Below are positions 33,778 through 42,587 of a stretch of 64,000 nt of DNA, in pieces. The notes beneath the pieces are model-generated. The model was not told the DNA's origin, made no database searches, and worked only from the letters and a program-made list of their open reading frames with translations. The first letter of the stretch is position 1; every line of letters starts with the position of its first letter. This stretch comes from Planctomycetota bacterium (GTDB lineage Bacteria > Planctomycetota > J058 > JAJDCP01). Location of the stretch: positions 1 through 64,000 of the forward strand of contig JAJDCP010000160.1 in NCBI GenBank assembly GCA_029260765.1. The letters run 5' to 3'. Made by a program: the position numbers and the translations under genes.

Positions 33778-34317
33778 GTGAAATCGACCACCAATCTTGC
33801 CGGAAGAGCCCTGGGAAACGGCGGCCGCTCGCTTCGGTCCGAGCTGTTTGAGCGGGTCCTCAACCGCATCCACGCCTACTTCGTGCGTCTGCTCTGGGAC
33901 CCCCATGCGGTGGATGACTGCTTGCAGAATACTCTGCTGCGGCTGGAGACCTCGCTGCAGGAAGGGCGCTACAAGCCCCAGCACTCCTTCAACCGTTGGA
34001 TGTGGATGAAGGCGCACGCTGTCTATGTCGAGTTCTGCCGCAAACAGGCGCGCCAGCCGCGTATGGTCGAGCTGGCCGGACAGGGGCGCGAGAGCCCGGA
34101 ATTGGCCCGGGTCGAGGCGCAGCTCGACAGCGCCACGCTGCTCGCGCGGCTCCGCAGCAACCTCAAGCCCGAGACCTTCGAGGTCCTGGTGCTCTACGGG
34201 CAGGAGGGCATGAGCCTGTGTGACATCGCCGCGTTGCAGAGTTGCCACACACGCACGGTGCGCCGGCGTCTGCGCGACGCCGAGAGCCTGGCGGCTGGCT
34301 ACGCTTCGGGAGATTGA
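33778..34317 (+). CDS. ECF-type RNA polymerase sigma factor
   Basis: 179 residues from GTG 33778, which has AGGGAG about 6 nt upstream. Region 2 is visible in HAYFVRLLWDPHAVDDCLQN, where DDCLQNTLLRLE matches the core-binding helix. Region 4 is LKPETFEVLVLYGQEGMS with a helix-turn-helix CHTRTVRRRLRDAES. The gene is followed at once, 1 bp after its stop, by a membrane Ser/Thr kinase. No anti-sigma factor is nearby. Regulation by kinase phosphorylation is inferred from ECF-kinase pairs known in other bacteria, such as EcfP/PknT of Vibrio parahaemolyticus. Confidence 0.82.
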   Translation: MKSTTNLAGRALGNGGRSLRSELFERVLNRIHAYFVRLLWDPHAVDDCLQNTLLRLETSLQEGRYKPQHSFNRWMWMKAHAVYVEFCRKQARQPRMVELAGQGRESPELARVEAQLDSATLLARLRSNLKPETFEVLVLYGQEGMSLCDIAALQSCHTRTVRRRLRDAESLAAGYASGD

Positions 34318-34318
34318 A

Positions 34319-35485
34319 ATGGAGCGCGACGTGGCTCGACCTCTGCTCTATGCCCGACTGTTCGCCGGCAAGCCACCCCCTCTGCGCGCCGAACAGCGGG
34401 CACGCATGCGCGGCCTCGCCGAGCGCTTCTTCGCCTGGGAGCCGGGCATGGCCGTGCCAGTGCTCGAGCGGGGCGCGCGTTTGGGACGTTGGCAGGTCGA
34501 GCGCGTGCTCGGTTGCGGCGGCCAGTCGGTGGTCTATCGGGTGCGCCACGTGCAGAACCCCGCCCACCGCGCAGCCTTGAAGGTCCCGCATGGCAAGCTG
34601 GCTGCGCGCTTGGTAGCCGAGGCTTCGGTGTTGCGGCGCCTGGACCATCCCGGCATCGTCAGCCTGCTCAAGGCGCCGCACACAGAGCCACCCTGCCTGC
34701 TGCTGGAGTACTGCGCCGGTGGGAGTCTGGCCGAGAGGCTGCAGAGCGAAGGGCCTCTTCCCGAGCCGCAGGTGATGCGGATCGCGTTGGACGTCCTGGC
34801 CGCGCTGGAGCACGCCCACCAGAACTGGATTCTGCACGGAGATCTCAAGCCCTCGAACATCTTGTTCTGCGGCAACGGACAGGTCAAGATCGCCGACTTC
34901 GGGCTCGGCACCCTGGTGGCCGAGCGTGAAAACACGGGCAGCCTGCGCGGCTGCGTGGGAACTCCGCTCTACCTCGCGCCTGAACAGGAGCAACCTCTGG
35001 GCCGCGTGGACGAGCGGAGTGATCTGTTCTCCTTCGGCAAACTGCTCTATGCGATGTTGACCGCCCGTAGCCCACGCACTCTACGTCCGGTCGAGCGGGT
35101 GCGGCCCGAGCTGCACCCCGCCTGGTCAGAGATCATCTTCCGGCTCACCGAGGAGGAGCCCGCAGAACGCTATCCGAACGCACGAGCTGTGCGCCGCGCG
35201 CTCAGCGGGCTCGCGACCCGACGAGGATGGCAAGAATCCCAACCCTGGCCGGAGCCCGAGCCAGAACCGGTTGCCGAGCCGGCCCTTGAAACCACGACAC
35301 CCCCCAAGCAGCACGCGTCAACGCGCCATCACTGGCCGATGCGGGCCGGTCTGTTGGCCAGCGTGGGGATCGCTGTTTGTCTAGGTGGAGTGCTCGCGCC
35401 GCCGGCCGTGGCCTGGTGGTTGGGAGCTGTAGTGGTGGGCGCGGCCTGGCTGGTGCCTGCGGGGTGGGATCAGCGGCTGGCGTAG
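34319..35485 (+). CDS. Ser/Thr protein kinase with C-terminal membrane anchor
   Basis: 388 residues from ATG 34319 with GGGAG 7 nt upstream. The kinase domain (about 50-310) has LGCGGQSVVYRV, AALKVPHGK, DFGLGT, and YLAPEQEQ. The catalytic loop is HGDLKPSNI, with Gly for Arg in HRD but the Asp kept; non-RD kinases of this kind are usually not activation-loop dependent. Two membrane segments are near the C-terminus (LLASVGIAVCLGGVLA, VAWWLGAVVVGAAWLV). The N-terminal 45 residues are basic. It is coupled to the sigma factor. Its 3' end overlaps the convergent lipoprotein gene by 16 bp. Confidence 0.9.
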   Translation: MERDVARPLLYARLFAGKPPPLRAEQRARMRGLAERFFAWEPGMAVPVLERGARLGRWQVERVLGCGGQSVVYRVRHVQNPAHRAALKVPHGKLAARLVAEASVLRRLDHPGIVSLLKAPHTEPPCLLLEYCAGGSLAERLQSEGPLPEPQVMRIALDVLAALEHAHQNWILHGDLKPSNILFCGNGQVKIADFGLGTLVAERENTGSLRGCVGTPLYLAPEQEQPLGRVDERSDLFSFGKLLYAMLTARSPRTLRPVERVRPELHPAWSEIIFRLTEEEPAERYPNARAVRRALSGLATRRGWQESQPWPEPEPEPVAEPALETTTPPKQHASTRHHWPMRAGLLASVGIAVCLGGVLAPPAVAWWLGAVVVGAAWLVPAGWDQRLA

Positions 35486-35799
35486 AGCTCGCCGGAGCCG
35501 GCCGGATCGAACGCAAGAGAAGGACTGTGTAGCGAAGCGTCGGCGAGCACAGTGTCCGAAGAACTACCCAACCACATCGGAATGGTTACCGGCAGCAGAA
35601 TTGTGTCGAGCACAAAGCTCAGAGGCATGTCGGCACAACTCACAAACTTCTCAGAGGTAGCACTCAAGCGCGAATCCGCCGTGCGGTAGTTCTTCTGCAC
35701 GCCGCCATAGGGCTTCATCCCCGGCAGGCTGACAAGTGTGCCACAGCCAGCGAAGAGTCCCAAGAATACAAACAGGCAGGCGGATCGAAGAAATTTCAC
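35470..35799 (-). CDS. YceK/YidQ family lipoprotein
   Basis: 109 residues from GTG 35799, which has GAGGAG upstream; a longer frame to 35874 lacks a signal. The signal peptide MKFLRSACLFVFLGLFAGC ends in the lipobox FAGC. The mature part starts GTLVSLPGMKPYGGVQKN and ends with the family segment SFVLDTILLPVTIPMW, as in E. coli YceK and YidQ. Function of the family is unknown. It converges on the kinase gene with overlapping 3' ends. Confidence 0.82.
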   Translation of the reverse strand: MKFLRSACLFVFLGLFAGCGTLVSLPGMKPYGGVQKNYRTADSRLSATSEKFVSCADMPLSFVLDTILLPVTIPMWLGSSSDTVLADASLHSPSLAFDPAGSGELYASR

Positions 35800-35975
35800 A
35801 GGCAGCTCCTCGCAGGTTTCTGCTTGGTTCAGTGCAAGTGCTGTGCCGGAGCCATTGCGGGCAGCGTCAGACACATGCCTGGAAGCCTGACGGGCTGGGT
35901 GCCGCGCGCGGCTTCGACCTGAGCTCGCGCTGTTCTGGGGGAGGGAGCGGCTTACCGGATCTGTCTCAGTTCACG

Positions 35976-35993
35976 AAAATGAAGTTTCATTTT
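35976..35993. promoter_or_regulatory. AT-rich perfect palindrome
   Basis: AAAATGAA and TTCATTTT are inverted copies 2 bp apart. The 18-bp AT-rich site stands out in GC-rich surroundings, 177 bp upstream of the YceK-type gene and 33 bp past the end of the RNase Z-like gene. It looks like a binding site for a dimeric repressor; no factor can be named. Confidence 0.35.
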
Positions 35994-36025
35994 GGGACGA
36001 TTCTGGCACGGCTGGTTTGAAAAAA

Positions 36026-36781
36026 CTACTCAGCCAGTGTAATTCTGTCTCCATCGTCCGGGAACACGACATCCAACTCGGCGGCCAGCAGCTCGCGTTG
36101 CTGCCAGACCTCCGGTCCTGTGTGGATCAGGGCGACGCGTTGCGCGCCGTAGGGAAGGCCCGGGCGGTGTTCCTCGACAGACATATGCAGGCTGGGAGAG
36201 AAGGGCTTGAGGAAGCTGCACTCGATCACTACCAGGTCTGCGTCGGCGCCGAGCTCTGCCAGCACCGGGGTCGGCCCCGTGTCACCGCTCAGGGCTACGA
36301 CTCTGTCCTGCAGCGCTACACGGTAGGCGTTGACGGGAATCGAGTGGCGCATCGGCAGAGTCTGCAGGGCGGTGTCCCCCAACTCCAAGCTCGCGCGCTG
36401 GCTGCCATCCAACTCATGAACCTCGAGCTCGAATCCCAACGGTCGCTGCGACACGTCCGGATAGGCCAGTTTCCAGACGGCATCCAGATAGTCGCGGCTG
36501 CCGGGCGGTCCCACCAGCGTCAGAGGCCGCTCGCGTTTGTGGATGTAGCGGAAATGCAGCAGCAGGGCGGCCAGCCCCAGAGCATGGTCCCCATGCAGGT
36601 GGGTCAGAAAGATGCCGTCGAGAGCGCCCAGATCTACGCCAAAGCGCACGGCCTGCAACGCCGAGGTGGGCCCACAGTCGAGCATCCAGCAGCTCTCGTG
36701 CGAACGCAGCAGCAGGCATTGGTTGCCCTTGCCCGAGCTGTTGAATGCGTTTCCGGTTCCGAGGAAACAGACTTCGAGCAT
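36026..36781 (-). CDS. RNase Z-like metallo-beta-lactamase-fold hydrolase
   Basis: 251 residues. It starts MLEVCFLGTGNAFNSSGKGN, with the TGNA segment typical of the RNase Z/arylsulfatase-like group. The metal-binding motif is THLHGDHALGL; further ligands are in PMRHSIPVNAYR, ALSGDTGPTP and ALIHTG. Classical RNase Z is longer and has an exosite arm; that arm is not evident here, so the substrate (tRNA 3' end or other phosphodiester) is uncertain. A tRNA gene lies just upstream on the same strand. Confidence 0.82.
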   Translation of the reverse strand: MLEVCFLGTGNAFNSSGKGNQCLLLRSHESCWMLDCGPTSALQAVRFGVDLGALDGIFLTHLHGDHALGLAALLLHFRYIHKRERPLTLVGPPGSRDYLDAVWKLAYPDVSQRPLGFELEVHELDGSQRASLELGDTALQTLPMRHSIPVNAYRVALQDRVVALSGDTGPTPVLAELGADADLVVIECSFLKPFSPSLHMSVEEHRPGLPYGAQRVALIHTGPEVWQQRELLAAELDVVFPDDGDRITLAE

Positions 36782-36798
36782 CTCATGGCCGTCCAGGC

Positions 36799-36825
36799 AA
36801 AAAAAAACACCCGAAGTGTCGGGTG
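36799..36825 (-). terminator. Intrinsic terminator of tRNA-Thr
   Basis: On the minus strand CACCCGA, a 4-nt loop and TCGGGTG form a perfect 7-bp stem (36808-36825), followed by nine T residues (plus-strand A run 36799-36807). It begins 5 bp after the tRNA ends. Confidence 0.88.
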
Positions 36826-36829
36826 CGGA

Positions 36830-36901
36830 AGCTCAAGGAGGGATTTGAACCCTCGACCCCAGCTTTACGAAAGCTGTGCTCTACCACTGAGCTACTCGAG
36901 C
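36830..36901 (-). tRNA. tRNA-Thr (anticodon CGT)
   Basis: On the minus strand GCTCGAG pairs with CTTGAGC (one G-U pair). The D arm has AGCTCAGTGGTAGAGC, the anticodon stem CAGCT/AGCTG encloses TTCGTAA (anticodon CGT, codon ACG), and the T arm has GGTTCAAATCC. 72 nt, no encoded CCA. A strong terminator follows. Confidence 0.95.
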
Positions 36902-36994
36902 AGGCACCCGAGAGGATACTGATGGGCTCGAACACTGGCAAGAAAAACTGTCGGAATTGCTCGCAACGGGGCCCAGACCGTGGAACGGACGGAA

Positions 36995-38329
36995 TCATGC
37001 GCCCGCAGCGGCCCCCCAGGACAACACCAGGGCCCGTTCGCTGTCGCGATGCAGCCTGGCACGCTCGGCGAGCGCGATGCCGGCCAGCCAGAGCACACCC
37101 TGCGCATCGCGCACCACGGGCCAGCTTGCGCGGCGGGCCGCCGGCACGCCGTGCTCGCGAAGCAGCTCTTTGAGCTTGCGTCGGCCGGCCGCGCCGAGCG
37201 GTCGGAAGAGCTCGCCAGGCCTCGGGCATCCCACATGCAAGGGAGGCCGCAGCGGCCGCGCATCCAGATGAGCGATGGGCCCAGCCGTCAGCTGCCAGCC
37301 GTCCTCTGGGCGGGCGGTCCAGGCCGCCGTCAGCCAGCCGCCCTCGGCCAGCGCGGCCCTCCCCGGCACATCCAGCGGCACATCGCAGGACGGTGGGCCG
37401 GCATCCGCCAGCAGAGCCACGCCAGCCCCAGCGGGCTCGGCCCTGATGCCTCCGGCCAGCTGAGCGGCCCGCACCTCACGCCGGGCCACCGCGCGCAGGC
37501 GTCGGCAGGCGGGCAGGTCGAGCAGGCGCCCGGGTCCCGCGGGCAGCGCGACGCGCGCCTGCGCCCCGAGCAAAAGCAGCGGCCAGCCGGCCGCCTCCTG
37601 AGGCAGGCGGCCCGGACCCACACCGGCGCGCTCGACCTCGAGCAGGGCGCATAGCCGCCGGCACAGCCCTGCCAGCTCGATCAGCTTCTGACGCTCTTGC
37701 TCACGCAGTCTGGGCAGCACACGCTGGCGCAGCCAATTGCGTCGCTGCCGCAGGTTGCGGTTGGTGCTGTCCTCAGAGATGGGCAAGCCCGCGCCCACCG
37801 CGGCTGCCACCAGCTGCTCGCGTGTGAGCTGCAGCGCGGGCCGCAGCAGCGGGATCCCGTTGAGCTCGCGCCGCGCAGCGATGCCGCGCAGGCCGCGCAA
37901 GCCCGAGCCTCGCAACAAGGCCAGCAGCACGCTCTCTGCTTGATCATCGCGCTGGTGCGCGGTCAGCACAGCGCCGGCACCACTCTGCCGGGCGAGGTCA
38001 TGCAACAAGCGGTAGCGCTCCTCACGGGCAGACCCCTCGTCCGCCGTCCGGCGCGCGGCGGCTAGCTGCAGCGGAAGCTCATGCCGCCGTGCGACCTCAC
38101 GCAAGCAGCGCAGGTCGGCTTCTTCCTCCGCTGCGCTGCGCCAGCCGTGTCGCACATGCGCCATCACCAAAGAAAAACCCTGTCCCGCAAGCAGTTGCAG
38201 CAGCCCGCTGGAGTCATACCCGCCCGAACAGGCCAGCAGGTAGGGCTCTGCTGCGCCCCTTCGCAGCCTGCGCAGCCGCTCGGCAACGAGCTCCCCCGGA
38301 GGTTGCGTTGGCTTGTTCGCTGCAGGCAA
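36995..38329 (-). CDS. tilS: tRNA(Ile)-lysidine synthase
   Basis: About 444 residues. The PP-loop ATP pyrophosphatase motif is LLACSGGYDSSGLLQLL, followed by MAHVRHGWRSAAEEEADL and LTAHQRDDQAESVLLALLRG, all diagnostic of TilS. LLRPALQLTREQLVAAA and ISEDSTNRNLRQRRNWLR follow, and a C-terminal domain ends near the stop (LKELLREHGVPAARRASWPV). It converts C34 of tRNA-Ile to lysidine. The start is uncertain: the frame is open to 38440, which would overlap mutS2. TTG 38329 is the best candidate before the conserved part. Confidence 0.92.
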   Translation of the reverse strand: MPAANKPTQPPGELVAERLRRLRRGAAEPYLLACSGGYDSSGLLQLLAGQGFSLVMAHVRHGWRSAAEEEADLRCLREVARRHELPLQLAAARRTADEGSAREERYRLLHDLARQSGAGAVLTAHQRDDQAESVLLALLRGSGLRGLRGIAARRELNGIPLLRPALQLTREQLVAAAVGAGLPISEDSTNRNLRQRRNWLRQRVLPRLREQERQKLIELAGLCRRLCALLEVERAGVGPGRLPQEAAGWPLLLLGAQARVALPAGPGRLLDLPACRRLRAVARREVRAAQLAGGIRAEPAGAGVALLADAGPPSCDVPLDVPGRAALAEGGWLTAAWTARPEDGWQLTAGPIAHLDARPLRPPLHVGCPRPGELFRPLGAAGRRKLKELLREHGVPAARRASWPVVRDAQGVLWLAGIALAERARLHRDSERALVLSWGAAAGA

Positions 38330-38341
38330 AGCCCCTATACT
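38313..38341 (+). promoter_or_regulatory. Candidate promoter of mutS2
   Basis: TTGTTC (38313-38318) and TATACT (38336-38341) are 17 bp apart, 65 bp before the mutS2 start. It overlaps the 5' end proposed for divergent tilS. Confidence 0.5.
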
Positions 38342-38405
38342 CCCCAGCCCCTTCGGGGGCCGATCTCTTGCGGCGCCGCATGCGCCCGCCTCTTGGAGAG
38401 CCGAC

Positions 38406-40472
38406 GTGGATGCCGTTGCCGAGGTCCTAGAATACCCCAAAGTGTTGGCCTGGGCCGCCAGCTTCGCGAACAGCGCGCTGGGGCGTCAGAAGCTGCAGGC
38501 CCTGCGCCCGATGTGCGACCTGCCCGGTGTGCAGGCTGCGGCCGAAGAGCTGCGCGAGATGCTGACTCTACTCGGCGAGCGCGAGCGGCTCGCCATGACC
38601 GGGCTCTCCGACCTGGCTGGACTGCTCGAGCAAGCCCGCGAGGATGGCCTGCTCGAAGGCAATGAGCTGCGCGCGGTGGCACTCTGCTTGCGGGTCTGCC
38701 GCGAGCTGGTCGGTAGCCTCTCGGTGCTCTCCGCTGACGACTTTCCCCGGCTGCTCGCGCTCGCCCTCGACATGCCGATCTTCCCCGAGCTCGAGGGCCA
38801 GATCATCCGTGCCCTCGATCCGGACGGCGTGGTGCTCGACACCGCTTCCCCGCGACTGCCGGGGCTGCGGAACGCGATCGGCCGAGCGCGCTCGCGGCAT
38901 CGCTCCGAGCTCGAGAAGCTGCTGCGCAATCCACAGCTGGCCAAGGCCCTGCAAAATCCCAAGCCGACCCTGCGTGGAGACCGCAGCGTGTTGTCGGTCA
39001 AGAAGAACTTCCGCGGCATGGTTCCGGGCATTCTGCACGGGCTCTCCCAGACCGGCCAGACCCTGTTCGTCGAGCCCGCTCGCCTGGTCGAGCTCGGCAA
39101 CGCCCTGGCAGAAGCGATCTTCGCAGAGCGCCAGGAAGTCGAGCGCATCCTGCGCGAGCTGACCCGCGCCGTGCTCGAGGCCGCTCCGGGCATCGCCGTG
39201 CTTACGGACCGTTGTGGCACGCTGGACATGATCCATGCCAAGGCACTGCTGGCCCGCGAGCACGCGATGGTGGTGCCGGAGCTGAGCCCGCAGCCTTGCT
39301 TCCGCTTTGTGGCCGCGCGCCATCCGCTGCTGTTGATGCTGGCAGACGGAGACGCATCCAAGGTCGTGCCCGCCGATATCCGGCTCGGGCAGGACTTTGA
39401 CATGTTGCTGATCACCGGCCCCAACACCGGCGGCAAGACGGTGGCTCTCAAGACCGTGGGACTGCTGCAGCTGATGGCCCAGGCAGGTCTGCCGATTCCA
39501 GCTGCCGCGGGTTCCCAGGCGGGCATCTTCAGCGACTTCTACGCCGACATCGGCGATGAGCAGTCGCTGCAGCAGAGTCTGAGCACCTTCTCTTCGCACG
39601 TCGTGCGTCTGCGGGCTGTGGTGCAACAGGCGTGCGACCGCTCTCTGGTCCTGCTCGACGAGCTGGGCTCGGGCACCGATCCCAGTGAAGGCGCGGCGCT
39701 GAGCCGAGCGATTCTCGAACACCTGGTGCGGCGCGGTGCGCGTTGCATGGTGACCACCCACATAGGTGAGCTCAAAGACTTCTGCCTGGCAGAGGCGCGC
39801 GCGATGAACGCCTCGGTGGAGTTCGATCTCGAGAGCCTGCAGCCGACCTACCGCTTTCTGCTGGGGCAGCCCGGGAACTCCAACGCCGTCAATATCTCCC
39901 GCCGCCTCGGTATGCCCGAGTCGATCCTCGAGCGCGCCAGCGCGTTGCTCGACACGGTCGATACCCAGCACAGCCGCATGGTCGAGAAGATGACCCGGCT
40001 GGCCCAGGATGCCGAGCTCGACCGCGAGCAGGCCGCCCGCGCCCTCGAACGGGCTGAAGCGAGCGAGGCCCGTTTGCAGGCCGCGCTTGAGGGCATCGAG
40101 GTGCGCAAGCTGGCCGTGGCGCAGGAAGCGGATCGGGAGTCAGAGAAACTCGGCGGTGCGTTGCGCAAGGCCCTTGAAGACCTGCCCTGGCTCGAGCAGA
40201 TGCCGCGGCGCTGGAAAGAGGAGGTCTGGCAGCTTCGCCACAAGCTGCTGCAGCTGCTCGAGCGCAGCGCGTTTGAGGAACGTCGCGCGGCCTGGGCCCA
40301 GGCCTTGAAGAAGGGACGCAACACCTACGTGATCAGCTACGGCAAAGTCGGCACGGTCACCCGCATCAACAAGACCCGCAAGAAACTGAAGGTCCGCTTC
40401 GGTCGGGTCGAAGTCGATACCGATTTCAGCGATGTGTCCTGGATCGGAACCGAAGAAGTCGAGCGGCGTTAG
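38406..40472 (+). CDS. mutS2: MutS2-type ATPase without Smr domain
   Basis: 688 residues from GTG 38406, which has GGAGAG 6 nt upstream. The N-terminus VLEYPKVLAWAASFANSALG is the MutS2 start. Walker A is GPNTGGKTVALKT, Walker B LVLLDELGSGTDPSEGAAL, and the switch THIGELKDFC follows. A coiled coil and a KOW-like beta domain (ISYGKVGTVTRI) come next. MutS2 usually has about 780 residues and ends in an Smr endonuclease domain. Here the protein stops directly after the KOW-like part and no Smr sequence lies downstream. It may clear collided ribosomes or bind recombination intermediates without cutting. Confidence 0.92.
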   Translation: MDAVAEVLEYPKVLAWAASFANSALGRQKLQALRPMCDLPGVQAAAEELREMLTLLGERERLAMTGLSDLAGLLEQAREDGLLEGNELRAVALCLRVCRELVGSLSVLSADDFPRLLALALDMPIFPELEGQIIRALDPDGVVLDTASPRLPGLRNAIGRARSRHRSELEKLLRNPQLAKALQNPKPTLRGDRSVLSVKKNFRGMVPGILHGLSQTGQTLFVEPARLVELGNALAEAIFAERQEVERILRELTRAVLEAAPGIAVLTDRCGTLDMIHAKALLAREHAMVVPELSPQPCFRFVAARHPLLLMLADGDASKVVPADIRLGQDFDMLLITGPNTGGKTVALKTVGLLQLMAQAGLPIPAAAGSQAGIFSDFYADIGDEQSLQQSLSTFSSHVVRLRAVVQQACDRSLVLLDELGSGTDPSEGAALSRAILEHLVRRGARCMVTTHIGELKDFCLAEARAMNASVEFDLESLQPTYRFLLGQPGNSNAVNISRRLGMPESILERASALLDTVDTQHSRMVEKMTRLAQDAELDREQAARALERAEASEARLQAALEGIEVRKLAVAQEADRESEKLGGALRKALEDLPWLEQMPRRWKEEVWQLRHKLLQLLERSAFEERRAAWAQALKKGRNTYVISYGKVGTVTRINKTRKKLKVRFGRVEVDTDFSDVSWIGTEEVERR

Positions 40473-40493
40473 GGCCTCCACGGGGCCCGCAGG

Positions 40494-41693
40494 TCAACCC
40501 GCGGTACCCGCCAGAATCCGCCGGTACAACGCCACAGTCTCATCGACCATGCGCTCGACGTTGAAGCGCTCGAGGGCAACCTCCCGGGCCTTGCGCGCCC
40601 AGGCCTTGCGCGTCTCGAGGTCTGTTGCCAGGGCGCGCATCTTCTCGTACAGCGAGCGGGCTGCCGCCGGGTTGGGTTCGCCCAGGGGCGCATCTTCGGC
40701 GATCTCGAAGAAGTCGCCGGTCACTCCATCCTCGATCATCTCGAGGAAGCCGCCTCGGCGCGCGAGGATCACCGGGCATTCCATCGCCATCGCCTCGACA
40801 GCCGCCAACCCGAAGGGTTCTTCGGTCGAGCACAGGGCAAAGGCATCGATGGCACTGAGCAGGTCGGGCACATCGTTGCGGAAGCCGAGGAAGTGGATGC
40901 GCGGCTGGCCCGCGGCCAGCTCTTTGAGCGCATCCTCAGTGCCATGGTCGGGGCCGATCAGCAGGAAGCGGGCGGGCGGGGCGTCTGGGTCGGCTAGATA
41001 CAGCTGGGCAGCGTCGACGAAGAAGCGCGGGTTCTTGCGCCGCGCCAGGCGGCTGATGAACGCGAACACCACATCCGGCTCGTCGCCGCCGAGCTGTTGC
41101 AAGAGCTTGGGTCGGTGCTCTTTGCGCTTCGAGGCTTCAGGGTTGAAGCGCTTCAGGGGAATGCCGTACTGGATCAGATGCACACGCTCTTGCACCAGGA
41201 TGGGCGACTTCTCGAGCGAAGCCTTGATGGTGTGCGAGGCGGCGATGATGTGCTGAATTCTCTTCTGGTACAGGTGGCGGTTCGCGAAGTGGCCCTTGAT
41301 GGGTTTGAGCATGTGTCGGGTCCGGATGCAGGGCAGACCCAGCTTGCGCAGCGCGATGCTGGTGACCCAGGTGTCCCAGGAGGCGTTGCAGTGCAGCAGC
41401 TGCGCCTGGCTGTCGACGGCCAACTGGCGCAGCTTCTTGGCGTCTTGCCAGTATTTGCCGGGCTTCAGAAACCACTTTTTGTGGTCGTAGTCGAGGTCTG
41501 TGATCATGAAATCGAGGCCATCCAGTGCCTCGAGGCGCTGGCGCAGCTCTGAGCCTTTGCGGGTGCCTAGCGCCACTTTGTGCCCACGCTCGGCCAGACC
41601 CCGTGCTAGATAGAGGATGTAGGCCGCTTCGCCGTTCCAGCCGCGTTTCTTGTTGGTCAACATCACCCGCAGGGGTGCTTCGGAAGCAGGCAT
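40494..41693 (-). CDS. GT4-type glycosyltransferase
   Basis: 399 residues. GT-B fold: N-terminal MLTNKKRGWNGEAAYILYLA, linker SHTIKASLEKSPILVQERVH, and C-terminal VVFAFISRLARRKNPRFFVD with the donor motif EPFGLAAVEAMAMECPVILA. It lies 48 bp downstream of the MalG-like permease on the same strand as the maltodextrin genes and may be co-transcribed. Whether it uses glucose from that pathway, for example in glycogen-like synthesis, cannot be told. It converges with mutS2, 21 bp apart. Confidence 0.88.
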   Translation of the reverse strand: MPASEAPLRVMLTNKKRGWNGEAAYILYLARGLAERGHKVALGTRKGSELRQRLEALDGLDFMITDLDYDHKKWFLKPGKYWQDAKKLRQLAVDSQAQLLHCNASWDTWVTSIALRKLGLPCIRTRHMLKPIKGHFANRHLYQKRIQHIIAASHTIKASLEKSPILVQERVHLIQYGIPLKRFNPEASKRKEHRPKLLQQLGGDEPDVVFAFISRLARRKNPRFFVDAAQLYLADPDAPPARFLLIGPDHGTEDALKELAAGQPRIHFLGFRNDVPDLLSAIDAFALCSTEEPFGLAAVEAMAMECPVILARRGGFLEMIEDGVTGDFFEIAEDAPLGEPNPAAARSLYEKMRALATDLETRKAWARKAREVALERFNVERMVDETVALYRRILAGTAG

Positions 41694-41741
41694 GGTGTCT
41701 CCAGAGAAACGCGAGGTGCATCGGGGTCGAGCGCCCGGATG

Positions 41742-42587
41742 CTACCCTTTGGTGCTGCCCGCCGTCAAACCCTGCACCAGGTTGCGTTGCAGCAGGAAGA
41801 AGAGCGCCACCACGGGAATGGACACCAGCAGCGAGCCGGCCGCGAACATGCCCCATTGGGTCGAGTAGGCCCCGACGAAACGCTGCAGGGTCACAGGCAA
41901 GGTGTACTGCAGCTCGTCGTTGAGGAAGGTCGCCGCCAGGATGTACTCGTTCCAGGCCGTCATGAACGAGAACAAGAAGGTGACGGCCACGCCCGGCAGC
42001 GCGATGGGGAACGCGATCTTGCGGAACACCAGCCAGGGGCCCGCGCCCTCGAGCCGGGCGACTTCCTCCAACTCTGGCGGAATGCGGTCGAAGTAGCCTT
42101 TGAGCATCCAGGCGCTGAAGGGCACCGACGAGGTCGCATAGACGAGCACCAGGCCGAAGGCGTTGCCGACCAGCCCCAGGTTGTCGAGGATCAGATACAG
42201 CGGCACCGCCATCACCACGCCCGGGAACATCTGCGAGACCAGGAACATACGCAGGCCTTCGCGCTTGCCGGGGAAGTCGAAGCGGCTGAAAGCATAGGCG
42301 GCGGTGGTCGCAAACGCCACCCCGAGCACGGCGCTGATCAGCGCGACCACCAGGCTGTTCCCCAGTTGCCGCCAGAACAGCCAATGGCCGGCGGCATCCT
42401 GCATCGTCAGCAGCGCCTCGAAGTTCGCCAGGCTCCAGGTCTCGGGCTGCCAGCTCAGGGCTCCGGTGAAGTCCTGGCTCGGGGTGAAGGCCATCTGCAG
42501 CACCCAGAGGACCGGAAAGGCGGTCAACAGGCACGCGCAGATCAGCGCGAAATGGGTCAGCAGGCGGCGCCAGAGCGGAGGTCTCAT
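41742..42587 (-). CDS. MalG-type sugar ABC transporter permease
   Basis: 281 residues with six membrane segments, starting MRPPLWRRLLTHFALICACL. The EAA loop that docks with the ATPase is EEVARLEGAGPWLVFRKIAF. ALPGVAVTFLFSFMTAWNEY is the usual next segment of MalG-type permeases. It overlaps the upstream binding protein-permease fusion by 4 nt. It would be the second permease half of the maltodextrin importer. Confidence 0.9.
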   Translation of the reverse strand: MRPPLWRRLLTHFALICACLLTAFPVLWVLQMAFTPSQDFTGALSWQPETWSLANFEALLTMQDAAGHWLFWRQLGNSLVVALISAVLGVAFATTAAYAFSRFDFPGKREGLRMFLVSQMFPGVVMAVPLYLILDNLGLVGNAFGLVLVYATSSVPFSAWMLKGYFDRIPPELEEVARLEGAGPWLVFRKIAFPIALPGVAVTFLFSFMTAWNEYILAATFLNDELQYTLPVTLQRFVGAYSTQWGMFAAGSLLVSIPVVALFFLLQRNLVQGLTAGSTKG

